Shown: positions 26,855-35,110, numbered from the stretch's first letter. The stretch is 55,407 nt of DNA from CG2-30-36-16 sp964372115 (GCA_964372115.1 CAYJPN010000034.1:1-55407), one strand, 5' to 3'. The notes: generated by a model from the letters alone, not told the origin. Numbers and translations are program-made.

Positions 26855-27616
26855 CTATTTAATTACCGCAAAATATCCTTCAAACAAAATGCCCGGAGGT
26901 TTGCCGCTGAAAATTTGATTAAGTGGTTTTTCACACCATTCGTATATCTCTTTTTCATCTGCGCCATTATTTATAGCAAGTTCGATATTTGTTTCACTAA
27001 AAATATAGGACATATACTCCGAAAATCTCATCGGAATCTCAATCTCGAAAGTCTGGTATTTTTTTAAAGAGAATCCATACTTCCTAAAATTTAAGTTTAT
27101 TACATCTAACTCATAGTCCGGCGGGTAAGGGTATTTAATTATAAAACTCTTAAACCATCCAGCCAAACGCTCATCATTTTTAACCCTGCTGCCTGCCGAA
27201 AAATCGTAAATTATTATGATCCCACCAGGACTTAAAACTCTTTTTGCTTCGGGAAAAAATAAATTAAGATTAGCATAATTAAGCGAACCGGCTGCCGTTA
27301 TTATGCCAAACGAATGATTTTTAAATGGTAGTTTTTCTGATACGGAGCAGATAAAATTTGAGGTTTCCGAAACTGATTTTGAAAATGAAAGCATCTTTTT
27401 TAGCGGCTCTAAACCAACAGTAAAATTTGATATTGCTTCCAATGCTTTTGTTGAAAGACCGGCACCGCATCCTATATCAAGCGCGGGGCGATCCAAAATA
27501 TTTTCATTTATAGATGACCGGAAAATCTCTATAACTTTTTCATGAACCGGCGGACGATTGATCGCGTACGCCTCAGCTAATCGAAAACTGTTGTATATTT
27601 TTGAATTTTCACTCAT
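26855..27616 (-). CDS. Class I SAM-dependent methyltransferase
   Basis: 253 aa. SAM-binding motif I is ALDIGCGAGLSTKAL, followed by VGLEPLKKML (motif II) and LPFKNHSFGIITAAGSLNYANL with the PGGIIIIYDF strand, a UbiE/methyltransferase-11 pattern. The substrate is not evident. The first ~23 codons and the upstream 150 bp are duplicated at 29607-29830. It faces away from the Fic gene and its decayed restriction-modification neighbours. Confidence 0.8.
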   Translation of the reverse strand: MSENSKIYNSFRLAEAYAINRPPVHEKVIEIFRSSINENILDRPALDIGCGAGLSTKALEAISNFTVGLEPLKKMLSFSKSVSETSNFICSVSEKLPFKNHSFGIITAAGSLNYANLNLFFPEAKRVLSPGGIIIIYDFSAGSRVKNDERLAGWFKSFIIKYPYPPDYELDVINLNFRKYGFSLKKYQTFEIEIPMRFSEYMSYIFSETNIELAINNGADEKEIYEWCEKPLNQIFSGKPPGILFEGYFAVIK

Positions 27617-27770
27617 GCCTAAAATTAATTGAAAATATTCTTAAGCAAAACTTCTTTGAAGATATATTATAATTTTTTTAACTGCCTGAAATCATTTCCA
27701 TTCGAAGAAAAAATAATTCAACCATAAATCCCGGCAGTAAACTACAAATTAATATAAGGGAATTATTGTT
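27547..27770. repeat. 224-bp direct repeat, copy 1 (methyltransferase 5' end)
   Basis: Matches 29607-29830 at a constant offset of 2060 bp with a few mismatches. It covers the first 23 or so codons of the methyltransferase gene and its upstream region. The two copies bracket the Fic gene and the hsdM remnant, implying that the 2-kb stretch between them arrived by a duplication or insertion event. Confidence 0.9.
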
Positions 27771-28157
27771 GTAATAGCTCTTTCATTAGGAGGTCGTAGG
27801 TTAATGGGAAAAGATTGAGAATCCGAAACGGTTTTAATCGTTTACAACCTTTTTAGAGTAGACTCAGTTCATCGTTCTGATAAAATCATATTCTCCGAAA
27901 AGAGTTGAAAAACACACCTATCTAAGTAATAACCATCGTTCATTGCATAATTAATGATGATACTTCCCGCTTACCCTGGAGCAATTCAAATTATCTCGTT
28001 GCTAAAACAGATTAAAATCGCAATCATATATGAATGAACTTCGTTTCAATACCTAATTAGTAAGAAAGTTCTTACTCAAAAAGCTTTGTAATTTGGTCAA
28101 AATCAAAAGCATATAGGTAATAACTGTTCTTCAGTACCTAATTAATAGGTAAAATAC
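27771..28157. other. Intergenic region, nothing identified
   Basis: About 390 bp between the direct repeat and the Fic stop. I see no gene, no strong hairpin and no match to the hsdS gene that would be expected next to a type I hsdM. It probably represents sequence that came in with the Fic segment. Confidence 0.3.
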
Positions 28158-29201
28158 CTATATCCTCTTCCATTTTGCATCCGGTCCTCTGCCAAGGCAA
28201 TCAATTCTGCCTTCGTTCTTTTCATTCCTTAAAATCTTCCTTATTAAGTCAATTCCTACTGTAGGGCAGCGATCTTGTAAATCTTTTACGGCAAACTCAT
28301 CAGAGGAATTTTTTATTGCATCGAGAACCATAGCAGTCTTATTGCCACGTGCAGTTGTTATTATCCCAACTCTATTCTCAAAATCTCTATAACCTTTTAG
28401 TAAAATTCCTATAAAATATTCCCACCAGGGGATTAGATTATGCTTGTCTTCGTGCCAACCTTTAGATGATTTATTGAGAGCATCGTAGTAGCTTTCTTTG
28501 TTATCTTCAATCAGTTTTTCAAGACTAATAAACCTGCCGACTTCATAACCGGCTTTATATAATAGCAAAAGTGTAAGTAACCGGGAAATCCTGCCGTTGC
28601 CATCTCTAAAAGGATGGATGCAAAGGAAATCAAAAACATACGTTGCAATAATCAGCAATGGCTCAAGTCCCGCTCTATTCATTTCAGCATTAAATAACGT
28701 ATGCAGATTATCAATTGCAGAAGGAGTTTCAAAAGCTGACAGAGGTTTGAATTTTACAACTTTACTTCCATCGGGATGAACTTCTGCAATCTCATTTTCA
28801 GTAGTTTTCCAGTTGCCGCCGGAAATTGCAGAAAGCGCAAAAATATCTCTATGAAATTGCAATACTATATTTGATGTCACCGGTATGTGTTTATAACTAG
28901 AATGAATTGTATTAAGCACATTTCTATAACCCGCAATTTCCTGTTCCGATCTGTTTGCCGGTAGTGTCTTTTCCGCGGCAATAGCTTTAATCCTATCTAA
29001 CGGCGCAAGTATTCCTTCAATTCTGTTTGAGGACTCAATACTTTGAATAATTGCAGTCTGCCGGAGTGTTTCCAAAAGTTGGGGAGATTGTTCCTTGAAC
29101 AGATTTTGTCTCCCTTTGTATTCGCCAATCAACCGGATTGTTTGTAAAACATTATGCGAGATTGGAATGGATTCGATATAATTATTTTGAAATGACTTCA
29201 T
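28158..29201 (-). CDS. Fic family protein (AMPylase), self-inhibited class II
   Basis: 347 aa. The Fic catalytic loop HPFRDGNGR is at residues 196-204. The inhibitory helix motif [S/T]xxxE[G/N] is SNRIEG at 58-63, upstream of the Fic core, so this is the class II layout. The N-terminus carries a Fic_N-like segment, and the C-terminus (DLQDRCPTVGIDLIRKILRNEKNEGRI) looks like a winged helix. Fic proteins transfer AMP or related groups to target hydroxyls. Its ATG lies 4 bp after the stop of a decayed hsdM, so it was probably part of a type I restriction-modification operon. It appears intact although its neighbours are broken. Confidence 0.9.
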   Translation of the reverse strand: MKSFQNNYIESIPISHNVLQTIRLIGEYKGRQNLFKEQSPQLLETLRQTAIIQSIESSNRIEGILAPLDRIKAIAAEKTLPANRSEQEIAGYRNVLNTIHSSYKHIPVTSNIVLQFHRDIFALSAISGGNWKTTENEIAEVHPDGSKVVKFKPLSAFETPSAIDNLHTLFNAEMNRAGLEPLLIIATYVFDFLCIHPFRDGNGRISRLLTLLLLYKAGYEVGRFISLEKLIEDNKESYYDALNKSSKGWHEDKHNLIPWWEYFIGILLKGYRDFENRVGIITTARGNKTAMVLDAIKNSSDEFAVKDLQDRCPTVGIDLIRKILRNEKNEGRIDCLGRGPDAKWKRI

Positions 29202-29204
29202 TAT

Positions 29205-29612
29205 TTAGGGTAACATTTTTCTTATTGAGTTAATATCTTCAGTAATTTGTTTTTCCAAAATTAATACTTTATCCATTAAAATATCCGGCTTTTCGTATTC
29301 AATCTCTTCATACACTATTTTTTTGTAACGGTAAATTGAGAGATAGTATTTGTTCTCTTTAATTACTTTTATATCAACCGGATTAGCTTTTTTGTAGAAC
29401 GAAGTCTTAGCTTCGTTTTTATTGCTTTAATTTTTGTAGAAGTTTCGCTTCGACTTACACTCCAATGCTTTATAAATTCCGGCAGAGCATTGGCTTCTGT
29501 TTTATTTCGTTTATCATCAAGAAAAAAACCATCGGCTTGCAAATCGTAAAACCAAACCTTATCTGTAATACCGCCTTTCTGAAAAACAAAAACGGCAGAA
29601 GAAACACCGGCG
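29205..29612 (-). pseudogene. Decayed 3' part of a type I hsdM
   Basis: Two blocks match the intact hsdM at 45814-47331. Block 1 (29205 to about 29385) encodes ENKYYLSIYRYKKIVYEE and the terminal LEKQITEDINSIRK, parallel to ENKYDLSISRYKKIVYEE and LEKEIAKDISDIKK. Block 2 (about 29470-29612) aligns at DNA level with about 46073-46207. Between them is unrelated sequence with small palindromes (AACGAAG...CTTCGTT). The match stops at ACCGGCG, which is shared with the methyltransferase gene, suggesting joining at microhomology. The N-terminal two thirds, including the SAM site, are gone. Confidence 0.85.
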
Positions 29613-29830
29613 GACGTTTGAACGCGTACCCCTCAGCTAATCGAAAACTGTTGTATATTTTTGAATTTTCACTCATGCCTAAAATTAATTGAAAATATTC
29701 TTAAGCAAAACTTCTTTGAAGATATATTCTAATTTTTTTTAACTGCCTGAAATCATTTCCATCCGAAAAAAAATAATTCAACCATAAATCCCGGCAGTAA
29801 ACTACAAATTAATCTAAGGGAATTATTATT
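29607..29830. repeat. 224-bp direct repeat, copy 2
   Basis: Second copy of the methyltransferase 5' region (27547-27770), slightly diverged, for example GCGTACCCC for GCGTACGCC. It is joined directly to the hsdM remnant, so a frame starting MSENSKIYNSFRLAE runs into antisense hsdM sequence and encodes nothing meaningful. Confidence 0.9.
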
Positions 29831-29834
29831 TTAT

Positions 29835-29987
29835 AGCCCCGTCATTTATGGCGGGGATTAAATAAACCGGTAGTACCCGGCTTTAGCCAAATTATTTCCC
29901 GAATGCGACTAAAGCCTTTCCTTATATCTCAATTCGGTCCCCACATAAATGGCGGGGCAATCAATAATCAAATAATGCGTAAGTGAG
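29835..29987. repeat. Palindromic intergenic block, also present after intact hsdS
   Basis: Contains hairpin halves such as GCCCCGTCATTTATGGCGGGG and a second CCCCACATAAATGGCGGGG, with 'actaaagcctttcc' between them. A related block lies at 44427-44560, also just downstream of an hsdS stop. The parallel shows that the two hsd loci share downstream flanks as well as genes. Confidence 0.65.
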
Positions 29988-30044
29988 TTATTTACAAATC
30001 AGCTCCCCCTTAAATGCTTTTTGCGTTAGCGAGTTGAAAAGATT
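29988..30044 (-). pseudogene. Last 18 codons of a type I hsdS
   Basis: The minus strand reads NLFNSLTQKAFKGELICK and stop, against NLFNSLMQKAFKGELVG and stop in the intact hsdS at 44598. The match breaks off at 30044, next to a copy of the recurrent 40-bp element. The rest of this hsdS has been lost. Confidence 0.85.
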
Positions 30045-30045
30045 T

Positions 30046-30085
30046 GTAGTAAGTAGTTCCTTTTTCATCCTTTTGGTCTATTTAT
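30046..30085 (+). promoter_or_regulatory. Recurrent 40-bp element, copy a
   Basis: Contains GTAGTTCCTTTTTCATCC then TTTTGGTC. It is the most diverged copy of the element also found at 31563, 33881, 37397, 38987 and 41649. It lies 188 bp before the lipoprotein gene at 30273. A 19-codon frame at 30146 is nearer but not convincing. Confidence 0.45.
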
Positions 30086-30272
30086 TTAGCTACGATATTT
30101 TTATATGTTCTTATCGGTTATATAAGATAAAGAAAGAAGTTACTATGAAAGTACTACTAACTTTTATCAGTTTAAATTATTTCTCTATTTGTTATTCCAG
30201 TTAATGGAAGCTGAAAGGCTGAACTATAAAAACATTTTAAAATATTGCTTATAAAAGAAAAGTAGATATATA

Positions 30273-31094
30273 ATGCGTAAACAAAGTATAAAAGTCAGTT
30301 TTGGATTTTTAACGACATTTATATTGATAATATTATTTATCTCTTGTAATGATGATAATCCTACAAATCCAGGGACACCCGGAGAATTTGGACTTAAAAC
30401 AAGTCTTGTTGTTGTTGTGAATCCTATTATTAACCAAGGATCTTCAACTACGATTGAACCTGGGACGCAAAGATCAGGCATTCCAATAAAAGCAGGTTCA
30501 TTGGCGGCAGTAAATACAAGTTCAACAGGCCTTGCTGTTATTACAGACCTTTCTGTTAATCCGGCGCTGCCCGTGATCTTTCCAGGTGATACGACCTACA
30601 TAAATGTTGTTCAAGAAAAGGAGCTTTATGATTATGTAGTCTCATATAAAAACGGAGTTATCGAGGAGATATTTCCTGCTGTTCGATACACCATTGGCGG
30701 ACAAGTTGTAATACTTGATTCGACAAACAATATAAACGATTACGTTAATCAGGATAATGCAATTATAGTGCTTAAACCGGGCAAGTATTCAGGTAACATA
30801 AACATTACAGCACGGAACGTTTTGATTTTTGGTTCTGCTTCCGACGATGGCGAAGCTTTGTCAATAGTTCAAGGAACGGTTAGCATAAGCGGTGAGGCTG
30901 CAAGAATTAGAGGGCTAAATATTCATAATACTTTAACAGTAAATGCAAATAATTTTGAAGCGGCATTTTGTAAGATGAATAGTGCAAATATTCACGGCAA
31001 TAATATTTTGCTTCTTAGAAATATTTTTACGGTAGGGCAGGCGACAGTTTCAAGTTCAAATGCTATATTAGTAGATAATATTGGAATACCATAA
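30273..31094 (+). CDS. Lipoprotein with probable beta-helix region
   Basis: 273 aa. A lipoprotein signal (FILIILFISC, lipid-accepting Cys at about residue 25) is followed by a DDNPTNPGTPG linker common in surface lipoproteins of this group. The C-terminal half has short repeating strands (ARNVLIFGSASDD, AARIRGLNIHNTLTVNANNFEAAF, ANIHGNNILLLRNIF) typical of a right-handed parallel beta-helix. No catalytic motif is evident and the function is unknown. It follows element copy a and may be part of the same surface/stress regulon. Confidence 0.65.
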   Translation: MRKQSIKVSFGFLTTFILIILFISCNDDNPTNPGTPGEFGLKTSLVVVVNPIINQGSSTTIEPGTQRSGIPIKAGSLAAVNTSSTGLAVITDLSVNPALPVIFPGDTTYINVVQEKELYDYVVSYKNGVIEEIFPAVRYTIGGQVVILDSTNNINDYVNQDNAIIVLKPGKYSGNINITARNVLIFGSASDDGEALSIVQGTVSISGEAARIRGLNIHNTLTVNANNFEAAFCKMNSANIHGNNILLLRNIFTVGQATVSSSNAILVDNIGIP

Positions 31095-31241
31095 CGCAAC
31101 AAGTTGAAAGTCAAAAGTTAAAAGTATAAAATTTATCTTGACACAAAAAACAAAAATATTATTTTCAATACTTTAGCGCGGCAGCCGCAAGTAAAAAGAG
31201 AATAAGAATTTCAAAACAAGAAAAATATCTCGACATAAAAT

Positions 31242-31280
31242 ATCCGTTAGCTAATGGATTGGAATACGGATACATTCCAA
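31242..31280. repeat. Two adjacent small palindromes
   Basis: ATCCGTTAGCTAATGGAT (31242-31259) and the inverted pair TTGGAAT (31259-31265) / ATTCCAA (31274-31280). A perfect version of the first, TCCGTTAGCTAACGGA, lies at 42113-42128. They could act as terminators for the lipoprotein gene or be mobile palindromic repeats. Confidence 0.5.
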
Positions 31281-31308
31281 TACTATAGTGGTCATTAAGC
31301 CATCAGTT

Positions 31309-31387
31309 GAGATGTATTCTGCGGTTGGATAAATCCCAAACCGCGTAGAATAATATTTGAAACTAGAATCTCTTTAAAGGAGATCAG
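31309..31387 (+). promoter_or_regulatory. Conserved hairpin leader, copy 1
   Basis: A 79-bp block nearly identical to 41742-41820. The arms ATTCTGCGGTT and AACCGCGTAGAAT can pair around GGATAAATCCCA. It ends TCTCTTTAAAGGAGATCAG, which itself can fold (TCTC...GAGA) and contains a GGAG. Upstream of the DUF3494 gene it is 283 bp from the start codon, and the element copy b lies between. Confidence 0.6.
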
Positions 31388-31562
31388 CTTCGCTTCCATC
31401 AACATCCGATTAACTGTTTCTTGCGTATGGTAAGTTTTCCCTTAACCAGGAGCTGATTATATTTCTTGTTTTTGCCGAAGCTTTTTCAATTTTCTTCTAA
31501 ACGACAAAGTGAGCTTCTTCAAGAATTGCTTCTTTTCAGCCCGGTGTCAAAATTTACTCAAC

Positions 31563-31601
31563 CAAACGATGTAGTTCCTTTTCCATCCTTTTGCCCTATT
31601 G
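31563..31601 (+). promoter_or_regulatory. Recurrent 40-bp element, copy b
   Basis: Core ACGATGTAGTTCC, then CCATCCTTTTGCCC and TATTG. It ends 68 bp before the ATG of the DUF3494 protein, exactly the distance seen for copy c. The next 30 bp (ATTACAAT...TCTTCTTCATA) also resemble copy c. Confidence 0.6.
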
Positions 31602-31669
31602 AATTACAATCCATCTTCTTCATACCTTTATCTCGGTTTGAAAAACTAATATATCTGATGGAGATACAA

Positions 31670-32944
31670 ATGAAAACTAATACATTTTTACCTTTTGTTT
31701 TGAAGCGGCGTTTTCGCTTCATCGGCATCCCGCTATTTGCGGGATTAATTGTAGCATTGATGATGCCTGCCGCTGCTTTTTCTCAAGCAACTGCGCCACC
31801 ACTTGGAACTGCCGCCAATTTCGGAGTTCTAGCCCAAGCAGCAATCAGCGGGACTTCCGTTGTTGTTGGAAATGTCGGGACGTTAAGTGGTGCAATAGAT
31901 GTCACCATCACCGCGCCCGGATATATGGTTTATCCGGTAAACGACGCTGTTGTACAAACAGCCCATACCGATTTGTTGACTGCATATAACGACGCTGCTG
32001 GACAAGACCCAGATTTTAATGTGGCCGGCGGTCTCCTCTCTGGTACCCTAACGGAGGGTGTCTATACGCTTTCGGCAGCGACTCCTAATCTGCCGGGAAC
32101 TGTCACACTCGATGGCGGAGGCGTATTCATCTTCCAAGCAAGTTCCACTCTTATTACATCAGATGGCAGTAGTGTGCTTCTTACTAACGGCACTGTGTGG
32201 AGCAACGTCTATTGGCAGGTTGGCAGTTCAGCGACTTTGGGAGCGAACTCAACTTTTGAAGGAACCATAATGGCTAATACATCCATTACGGTGGGTGCTA
32301 GTGCGTTGGTGACTGGTCGTATATTAGCCGGAGCGGTGACTGCAACTGGTGCGGTTACTTTAGGCTCTAATGTATTGCCTGTGGAATTGACATCTTTTAC
32401 CGCGGCGATAAATAATGGCGTGGTAGAATTAAATTGGAACACAGCTACGGAAGTAAATAATTACGGTTTTGAAGTGCAAAGAAGTGAGACGCAAAATTAT
32501 AATTGGACAAAAATTGGTTTCGTTAATGGCTCAGGCAACAGCAGTTCACCAAAAGAATATAGTTTTACAGATAAAACAATTTCTCACGGCAGCTACGCTT
32601 ACCGCTTAAAACAACTTGATAACGATGGCGCGCATAATTACAGCGACGTTATAGAAGTTAATGCAGCACAAATACTAAACGGCTTTTTGCTTAATCAAAA
32701 TTATCCTAATCCGTTTAATCCCTCAACGCAGATACAATTTGGAGTAAACAAAAATACTCATGCAACATTAACGGTATTCAATGTTCTCGGCGTAAAGGTT
32801 TCAACACTGTTCAACGGCAATGCGGCAGCGGGACAAGTTTACAACGTAACATTTAACGGTGACAACCTGGCAAGCGGCATCTATTATTATAAGCTTCAAA
32901 CAAACGAGAAAAATGAAGTTAGGAAAATGATTTTGATGAGATAA
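31670..32944 (+). CDS. DUF3494 ice-binding-like protein with T9SS sorting domain
   Basis: About 424 aa from the ATG at 31670, preceded by GGAG. A basic N-terminus and hydrophobic stretch ending AAAFSQA form a signal peptide. Residues about 45-230 are a DUF3494 domain (LGTAANFGVLAQAAISG, VTLDGGGVFIFQASSTLITSDGS, NVYWQVGSSATLGANSTFEGTIMA), the fold of bacterial ice-binding proteins, also used as an adhesin scaffold. Then come a PVELTSF fibronectin-like segment and a type IX sorting domain (NYPNPFNPSTQI...SGIYYYKL...VRKMILMR). The protein is therefore exported to the cell surface. Ice binding is not implied by the fold alone. Confidence 0.88.
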   Translation: MKTNTFLPFVLKRRFRFIGIPLFAGLIVALMMPAAAFSQATAPPLGTAANFGVLAQAAISGTSVVVGNVGTLSGAIDVTITAPGYMVYPVNDAVVQTAHTDLLTAYNDAAGQDPDFNVAGGLLSGTLTEGVYTLSAATPNLPGTVTLDGGGVFIFQASSTLITSDGSSVLLTNGTVWSNVYWQVGSSATLGANSTFEGTIMANTSITVGASALVTGRILAGAVTATGAVTLGSNVLPVELTSFTAAINNGVVELNWNTATEVNNYGFEVQRSETQNYNWTKIGFVNGSGNSSSPKEYSFTDKTISHGSYAYRLKQLDNDGAHNYSDVIEVNAAQILNGFLLNQNYPNPFNPSTQIQFGVNKNTHATLTVFNVLGVKVSTLFNGNAAAGQVYNVTFNGDNLASGIYYYKLQTNEKNEVRKMILMR

Positions 32945-33091
32945 TGTTAGACCCGGTTTTTTCTTATGCCACTCAATTATTATATAGTTATACCGGGCTA
33001 TAAGAAGTTCTATAAATCTAAATTACAGTAGTGTCAAAGAGTGTAGTTTGGCGCAACGATTTTTAATACCGAAAACTTTAATTATCACGCT

Positions 33092-33774
33092 ATGAACTGT
33101 AAAAAATACTTCGAAGCGAAAAAGAGAATCGACTTTATCTTAAGCGCGGTTATTTTTATAGCAGCGTTTCCTTTCATGTTGTTGATAGCTATTCTCTTGA
33201 CAGTAATCTTGAAATCATTTCCGTTGATAATTCAAAAGCGCGGCGTAACGGTAGATAACCAGGTCTTCAATATTTATAAGTTTAAAACCATCAAGATTAA
33301 TCCCATTAACCGGATAAACACAGAAAACATTCTTTTCAAACCGGATTTATTTCAATACGTGCCTGCATTTTGCAGATGGTTAAGGAAAACCGGTTTGGAT
33401 GAGCTGCCGCAGTTGTTCAATGTGCTGAAGGGCGAAATGAGTTTGGTTGGTCCCGTCCTTTATCCATTAGCGATCTGGAAGTGTTAAAGAATAAATATCC
33501 GAATTATTACTATGTTCGAAACTCAATTACCGTAAAGCCGGGAATTACAGGAATGTGGCAAGTATTTGGCGAGAGAAACAAAGGAATAAAAAATTTGATC
33601 CTTCTTGATCTTTACTACTTTGAACATACTTCGCCTTTCATTGATATACGGATTTTATTAAACACAATTCTATTGGTCTCCAGAGGAAAGCACATTGATT
33701 CTATTACTCCCGGTATGTGTCATAATAAAGATTTGAACACTTTAAGCGACGCTCATTTAATAACCAATTTTTAA
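33092..33774 (+). pseudogene. Bacterial sugar transferase (WcaJ-like), single-base frameshift
   Basis: Two overlapping frames (33092-33487 and 33481-33774) together make one undecaprenyl-phosphate sugar phosphotransferase. Frame 1 has the membrane helix (ILSAVIFIAAFPFMLLIAILL), RGVTVDNQVFNIYKFKT and RKTGLDELPQLFNVLKGEMSLVGP. Frame 2 continues LKNKYPNYYYVRNSITVKPGITGMWQV. Adding one C to the run at 33452-33454 gives the conserved GPRPLSISDLEVLK junction. Such enzymes start exopolysaccharide or O-antigen repeat units. It is either a recent pseudogene or a sequencing error. Genes for a polysaccharide cluster are not present nearby. Confidence 0.85.
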
Positions 33775-33880
33775 ACGCAAACTTGATAAGCTCGAAAGAA
33801 AGACTTTGACAAACAGAGAAATATTTTCTATTAAAAAAGCAGCAAACAATATTTTCTTGATTGAGGAGTATTCCCTCCAT

Positions 33881-33920
33881 CCAAAAGATGTAGTTCCTTT
33901 TTCATCCCTTTGACCGATTG
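33881..33920 (+). promoter_or_regulatory. Recurrent 40-bp element, copy c
   Basis: Core AAAAGATGTAGTTCC, then CATCCCTTTGACCGATTG. It ends 68 bp before the ATG of the first lmo0937-type gene. GATG and CATC within the element can pair around a 12-nt loop. Confidence 0.65.
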
Positions 33921-33988
33921 GATTACTATGATTCTCTTCATAGCTTTATATAAAATTTTGATGAAATTTTAACAAAAGGAGATTTATC

Positions 33989-34138
33989 ATGTTATACACT
34001 ATCGCGGTTGTTCTAATAGTTTTGTGGCTTTTTGGGCTACTTACCTCCTATACTTTGGGCGGTGTTATTCACGTTCTGCTTGTAATTGCAATTATTATGA
34101 TCTTAGTAAATGTCATTAGTGGACGGCGTAAGGGTTGA
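33989..34138 (+). CDS. lmo0937-type small membrane protein, copy 1
   Basis: 49 aa: MLYTIAVVLIVLWLFGLLTS, then YTLGGVIHVLLVIAIIMILV and a basic NVISGRRKG tail. Two hydrophobic helices separated by a GG turn and ending in an Arg/Lys patch define the lmo0937 family of tiny membrane proteins, widespread in stress islands but without a known biochemical role. AAAGGAG lies 9 bp before the ATG. A paralogue at 39086 differs at about 10 of 49 positions. The gene is preceded by element copy c. Confidence 0.85.
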   Translation: MLYTIAVVLIVLWLFGLLTSYTLGGVIHVLLVIAIIMILVNVISGRRKG

Positions 34139-34186
34139 ATGCATGTTTGTGCATTGAAGGAAGTAAAAAACAAATGGAGGATCGTT

Positions 34187-34438
34187 ATGCAAAATGAAGG
34201 AAACGGAATGGGTAAAGGACTATTTATTGGTATGTTAACCGGCGTAGCAGTCGGATCAATCTTCGCGTTTTTTTACGCTCCCAAATCCGGTAAAGAATTA
34301 CGAGAAGATATAAAAACCAAATCACATGATTTTATTGAAGATGCTGATCAATATATAGTGAACGCAAAAGATAAAGCCGGAAACATAGTTCATCAAGGGG
34401 GGGGAAAAAATAAAAAGTATGCTCGCAAATGCTTTTGA
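34187..34438 (+). CDS. YtxH domain protein with frameshift at a G8 tract
   Basis: 83 aa as written. GLFIGMLTGVAVGSIFAFFYAPKSGKELREDIK is the YtxH glycine-rich membrane helix and PKSGKE motif. Near the end, eight G residues (34397-34404) shift the frame to a KNKKYARKCF tail. With seven Gs the frame would read GGEKIKSMLANAFDKG, a normal YtxH ending. This may be a sequencing error, or a slippage-prone tract that varies the C-terminus. The start ATG at 34187 has GGAGG upstream, and the gene follows lmo0937 copy 1 by 48 bp. General-stress roles are known for YtxH relatives. Confidence 0.85.
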   Translation: MQNEGNGMGKGLFIGMLTGVAVGSIFAFFYAPKSGKELREDIKTKSHDFIEDADQYIVNAKDKAGNIVHQGGGKNKKYARKCF

Positions 34439-34606
34439 TAAAGGATGAAGTTGTTTGCAAAAACAAGAAGCCATTGGCTTATGAATAATCAATAGTGTTG
34501 TCTGTAAGACCGAAGGCAGAAATGTGAAATAAATAAATCTCAAGTTGAACTGTTTTTTCTTGACTTTTTTTTTCTATAGACAATACCGTTAAGTAGCGGA
34601 GTTTTT

Positions 34607-35080
34607 ATGAAAAAATATTTTGTTGTTGTTCTGTTTGGGATGTTGTTAATTATAAGTTGTAAAGAATCATCAAATAAAGGAGTTGCTATGAAAGGTTATG
34701 TGCAAAATATCGAGAGTATCGCGGTAAAGAACGAAGAATTTCGCCGAGTGGTTTACACGGCTAAGAACTGCCAGCTCGTTGTTATGGCATTGAAGCCCAA
34801 GGAGGAAATCGGGGCTGAAGTGCACAAGCTCGATCAGTTTTTTCGCGTGGAGGAAGGCACGGGCGAGGCTGTTCTTAATGGCGTTCACACGGAGATCAGC
34901 GCGGGATTTGCCGTGCTCGTCCCTGCCGGAATGAATCACAACATCATCAATACCAGCAGTGTTCCACTGAAACTCTATACAATCTATTCGCCGCCGAATC
35001 ATCGTGACGGTGTTGTCCACCATACCCGCGCTGATGCGGAGAAGGACAACGAACACTTCGATGGGAAAACTACAGAATGA
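34607..35080 (+). CDS. Cupin-domain protein with lipoprotein leader
   Basis: 157 aa. The first 27 residues form a lipoprotein signal (VVVLFGMLLIISC). The rest, from MKGYVQNIESIAVKNEEFRRVVYTAKNCQLV, is a one-domain cupin with the metal-type pattern in GAEVHKLDQFFRVEEGTGEAVLNG and PAGMNHNIINTSS. Both possible starts have ribosome sites: GGAG before 34607 and AAGGAG before the internal ATG at 34688. The cytosolic form beginning MKGYVQNIE is the common form in databases as I recall it. The substrate is unknown. Confidence 0.8.
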   Translation: MKKYFVVVLFGMLLIISCKESSNKGVAMKGYVQNIESIAVKNEEFRRVVYTAKNCQLVVMALKPKEEIGAEVHKLDQFFRVEEGTGEAVLNGVHTEISAGFAVLVPAGMNHNIINTSSVPLKLYTIYSPPNHRDGVVHHTRADAEKDNEHFDGKTTE

Positions 35081-35110
35081 AGATCGGACTAGACTCTGGA
35101 GTAATTGTCA

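Noticed and set aside
29470..29676. Minus-strand frame MSENSKIYNSFRLAE... running into other sequence
   Set aside because: It joins the duplicated start of the methyltransferase gene to a wrong frame of the hsdM remnant, so it is a by-product of the rearrangement and not a fusion gene.
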